This document shows positions 5,536 through 5,870 of a stretch of DNA of 5,870 nucleotides, piece by piece. The stretch lies in the NCBI GenBank assembly GCA_020631175.1, contig JAHDHT010000062.1, positions 1 to 5,870 on the forward strand, in the 5' to 3' direction. Positions within the stretch are counted from its first letter, which is position 1. Each line of letters opens with the position of its first letter. Source of the DNA: Chitinophagales bacterium. Its GTDB lineage: Bacteria > Bacteroidota > Bacteroidia > Chitinophagales > JAHDHT01. The translations under genes were made by a program, and so were the position numbers. Under the pieces are notes generated by a model. The model worked only from the letters and a program-made list of their open reading frames with translations, was not told the origin of the DNA and ran no database searches.

Positions 5536-5870
5536 TTAATACAATTCGCGGACTTCTTGTTTCAATAATTCTAAAATAGGAACCGTCGGGAAGGTTGATT
5601 TTTGATTTAACATAAACTGAAACACCGCTTTACTCATATCAGCCCCTGTCGAACCTTCAGGCAAAGTCTTACCTACCGCAACAATCATTTTAATAATTTC
5701 TTCTTTCAGATTAGAAATATGCGACCAAAGCTGATTCGACACATAAATTTGTTGTGTAAGATTATGTTCAAACTCAGAACGGATACTTCCAATCATAGCG
5801 AGTTGTAAATCCTGCGCCGACATTCCTGAAGCGCTCACACGGGGTATTAAACTATTCGGCGAAATACGCT
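5536..5870 (-). CDS. C-terminal part of an unrecognised helical protein (cut by the window edge)
   Basis: The last 110 codons of a gene whose start lies beyond base 5870. The frame is open to the edge and ends at TAA (5538-5536). A GTG at 5838 could serve as a start, but the open frame continues upstream of it (ISPNSLIPR), so the gene is more likely truncated by the window. The visible part is soluble-looking and probably mostly alpha-helical, with an amphipathic stretch from about residue 15 to 65 (SAQDLQLAMIGSIRSEFEHN and following), a Gly/Pro-containing turn (LPEGSTG), and a final charged helix ending EVRELY. It has no membrane segment, cysteine or catalytic motif I can name. It is co-oriented with the mutase gene 98 bases downstream. 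I considered the mutase chaperone MeaB, but its known C-terminal pattern does not fit. Function unknown. Confidence 0.7.
   Translation of the reverse strand, partial: RISPNSLIPRVSASGMSAQDLQLAMIGSIRSEFEHNLTQQIYVSNQLWSHISNLKEEIIKMIVAVGKTLPEGSTGADMSKAVFQFMLNQKSTFPTVPILELLKQEVRELY

Overview
This window looks like ordinary chromosomal core sequence from a member of the Bacteroidota. The evidence is the DnaA sequence, Bacteroidota-style promoter elements (a TAnnTTTG -7 box), A-rich leaders without clear Shine-Dalgarno sites, dnaA lying apart from dnaN, and a moderately AT-rich composition. I cannot name the genus. Every gene I can support is on the minus strand, so the region is transcribed from right to left.

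In transcription order: (1) the C-terminal end of an unrecognised helical protein (5870 to 5536, cut by the window edge). (2) A methylmalonyl-CoA-mutase-type catalytic subunit (5437 to 3881). It lacks a B12-binding domain and probably starts at TTG. (3) A lipoprotein carrying only the 5'-nucleotidase C-terminal domain (3873 to 3133), 7 nt after the mutase stop. (4) A protein with a Tat-like signal and only the calcineurin-like metallophosphatase domain (3143 to 2226), overlapping gene 3 by 11 nt. Genes 3 and 4 together make up a UshA-type nucleotidase split into two polypeptides, with the C-terminal part encoded first. (5) An AT-rich intergenic segment with a possible terminator, a perfect inverted repeat and the dnaA leader. 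(6) A complete dnaA (2129 to 702) followed at once by a terminator-like hairpin. (7) A good Bacteroidota promoter driving tRNA-Ser(GCU) and then tRNA-Pro(UGG), closed by a clear rho-independent terminator. (8) The leftmost 197 bases, which are not securely assigned; one minus-strand frame stays open to the edge, but coding is unproven.

Genes 2 to 4 are spaced like an operon. The two nucleotidase halves probably act together outside the cytoplasm in nucleotide scavenging. The mutase acts in the cytoplasm in succinyl-CoA/methylmalonyl-CoA interconversion and needs a separate cobalamin-binding subunit that is not in this window. dnaA and the tRNAs appear to be separate units. I see no mobile element, CRISPR array or defence system. 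The points most worth a second look are the split nucleotidase with two predicted export routes, the mutase without a B12 domain, the inverted repeat upstream of dnaA, and the unassigned left edge.
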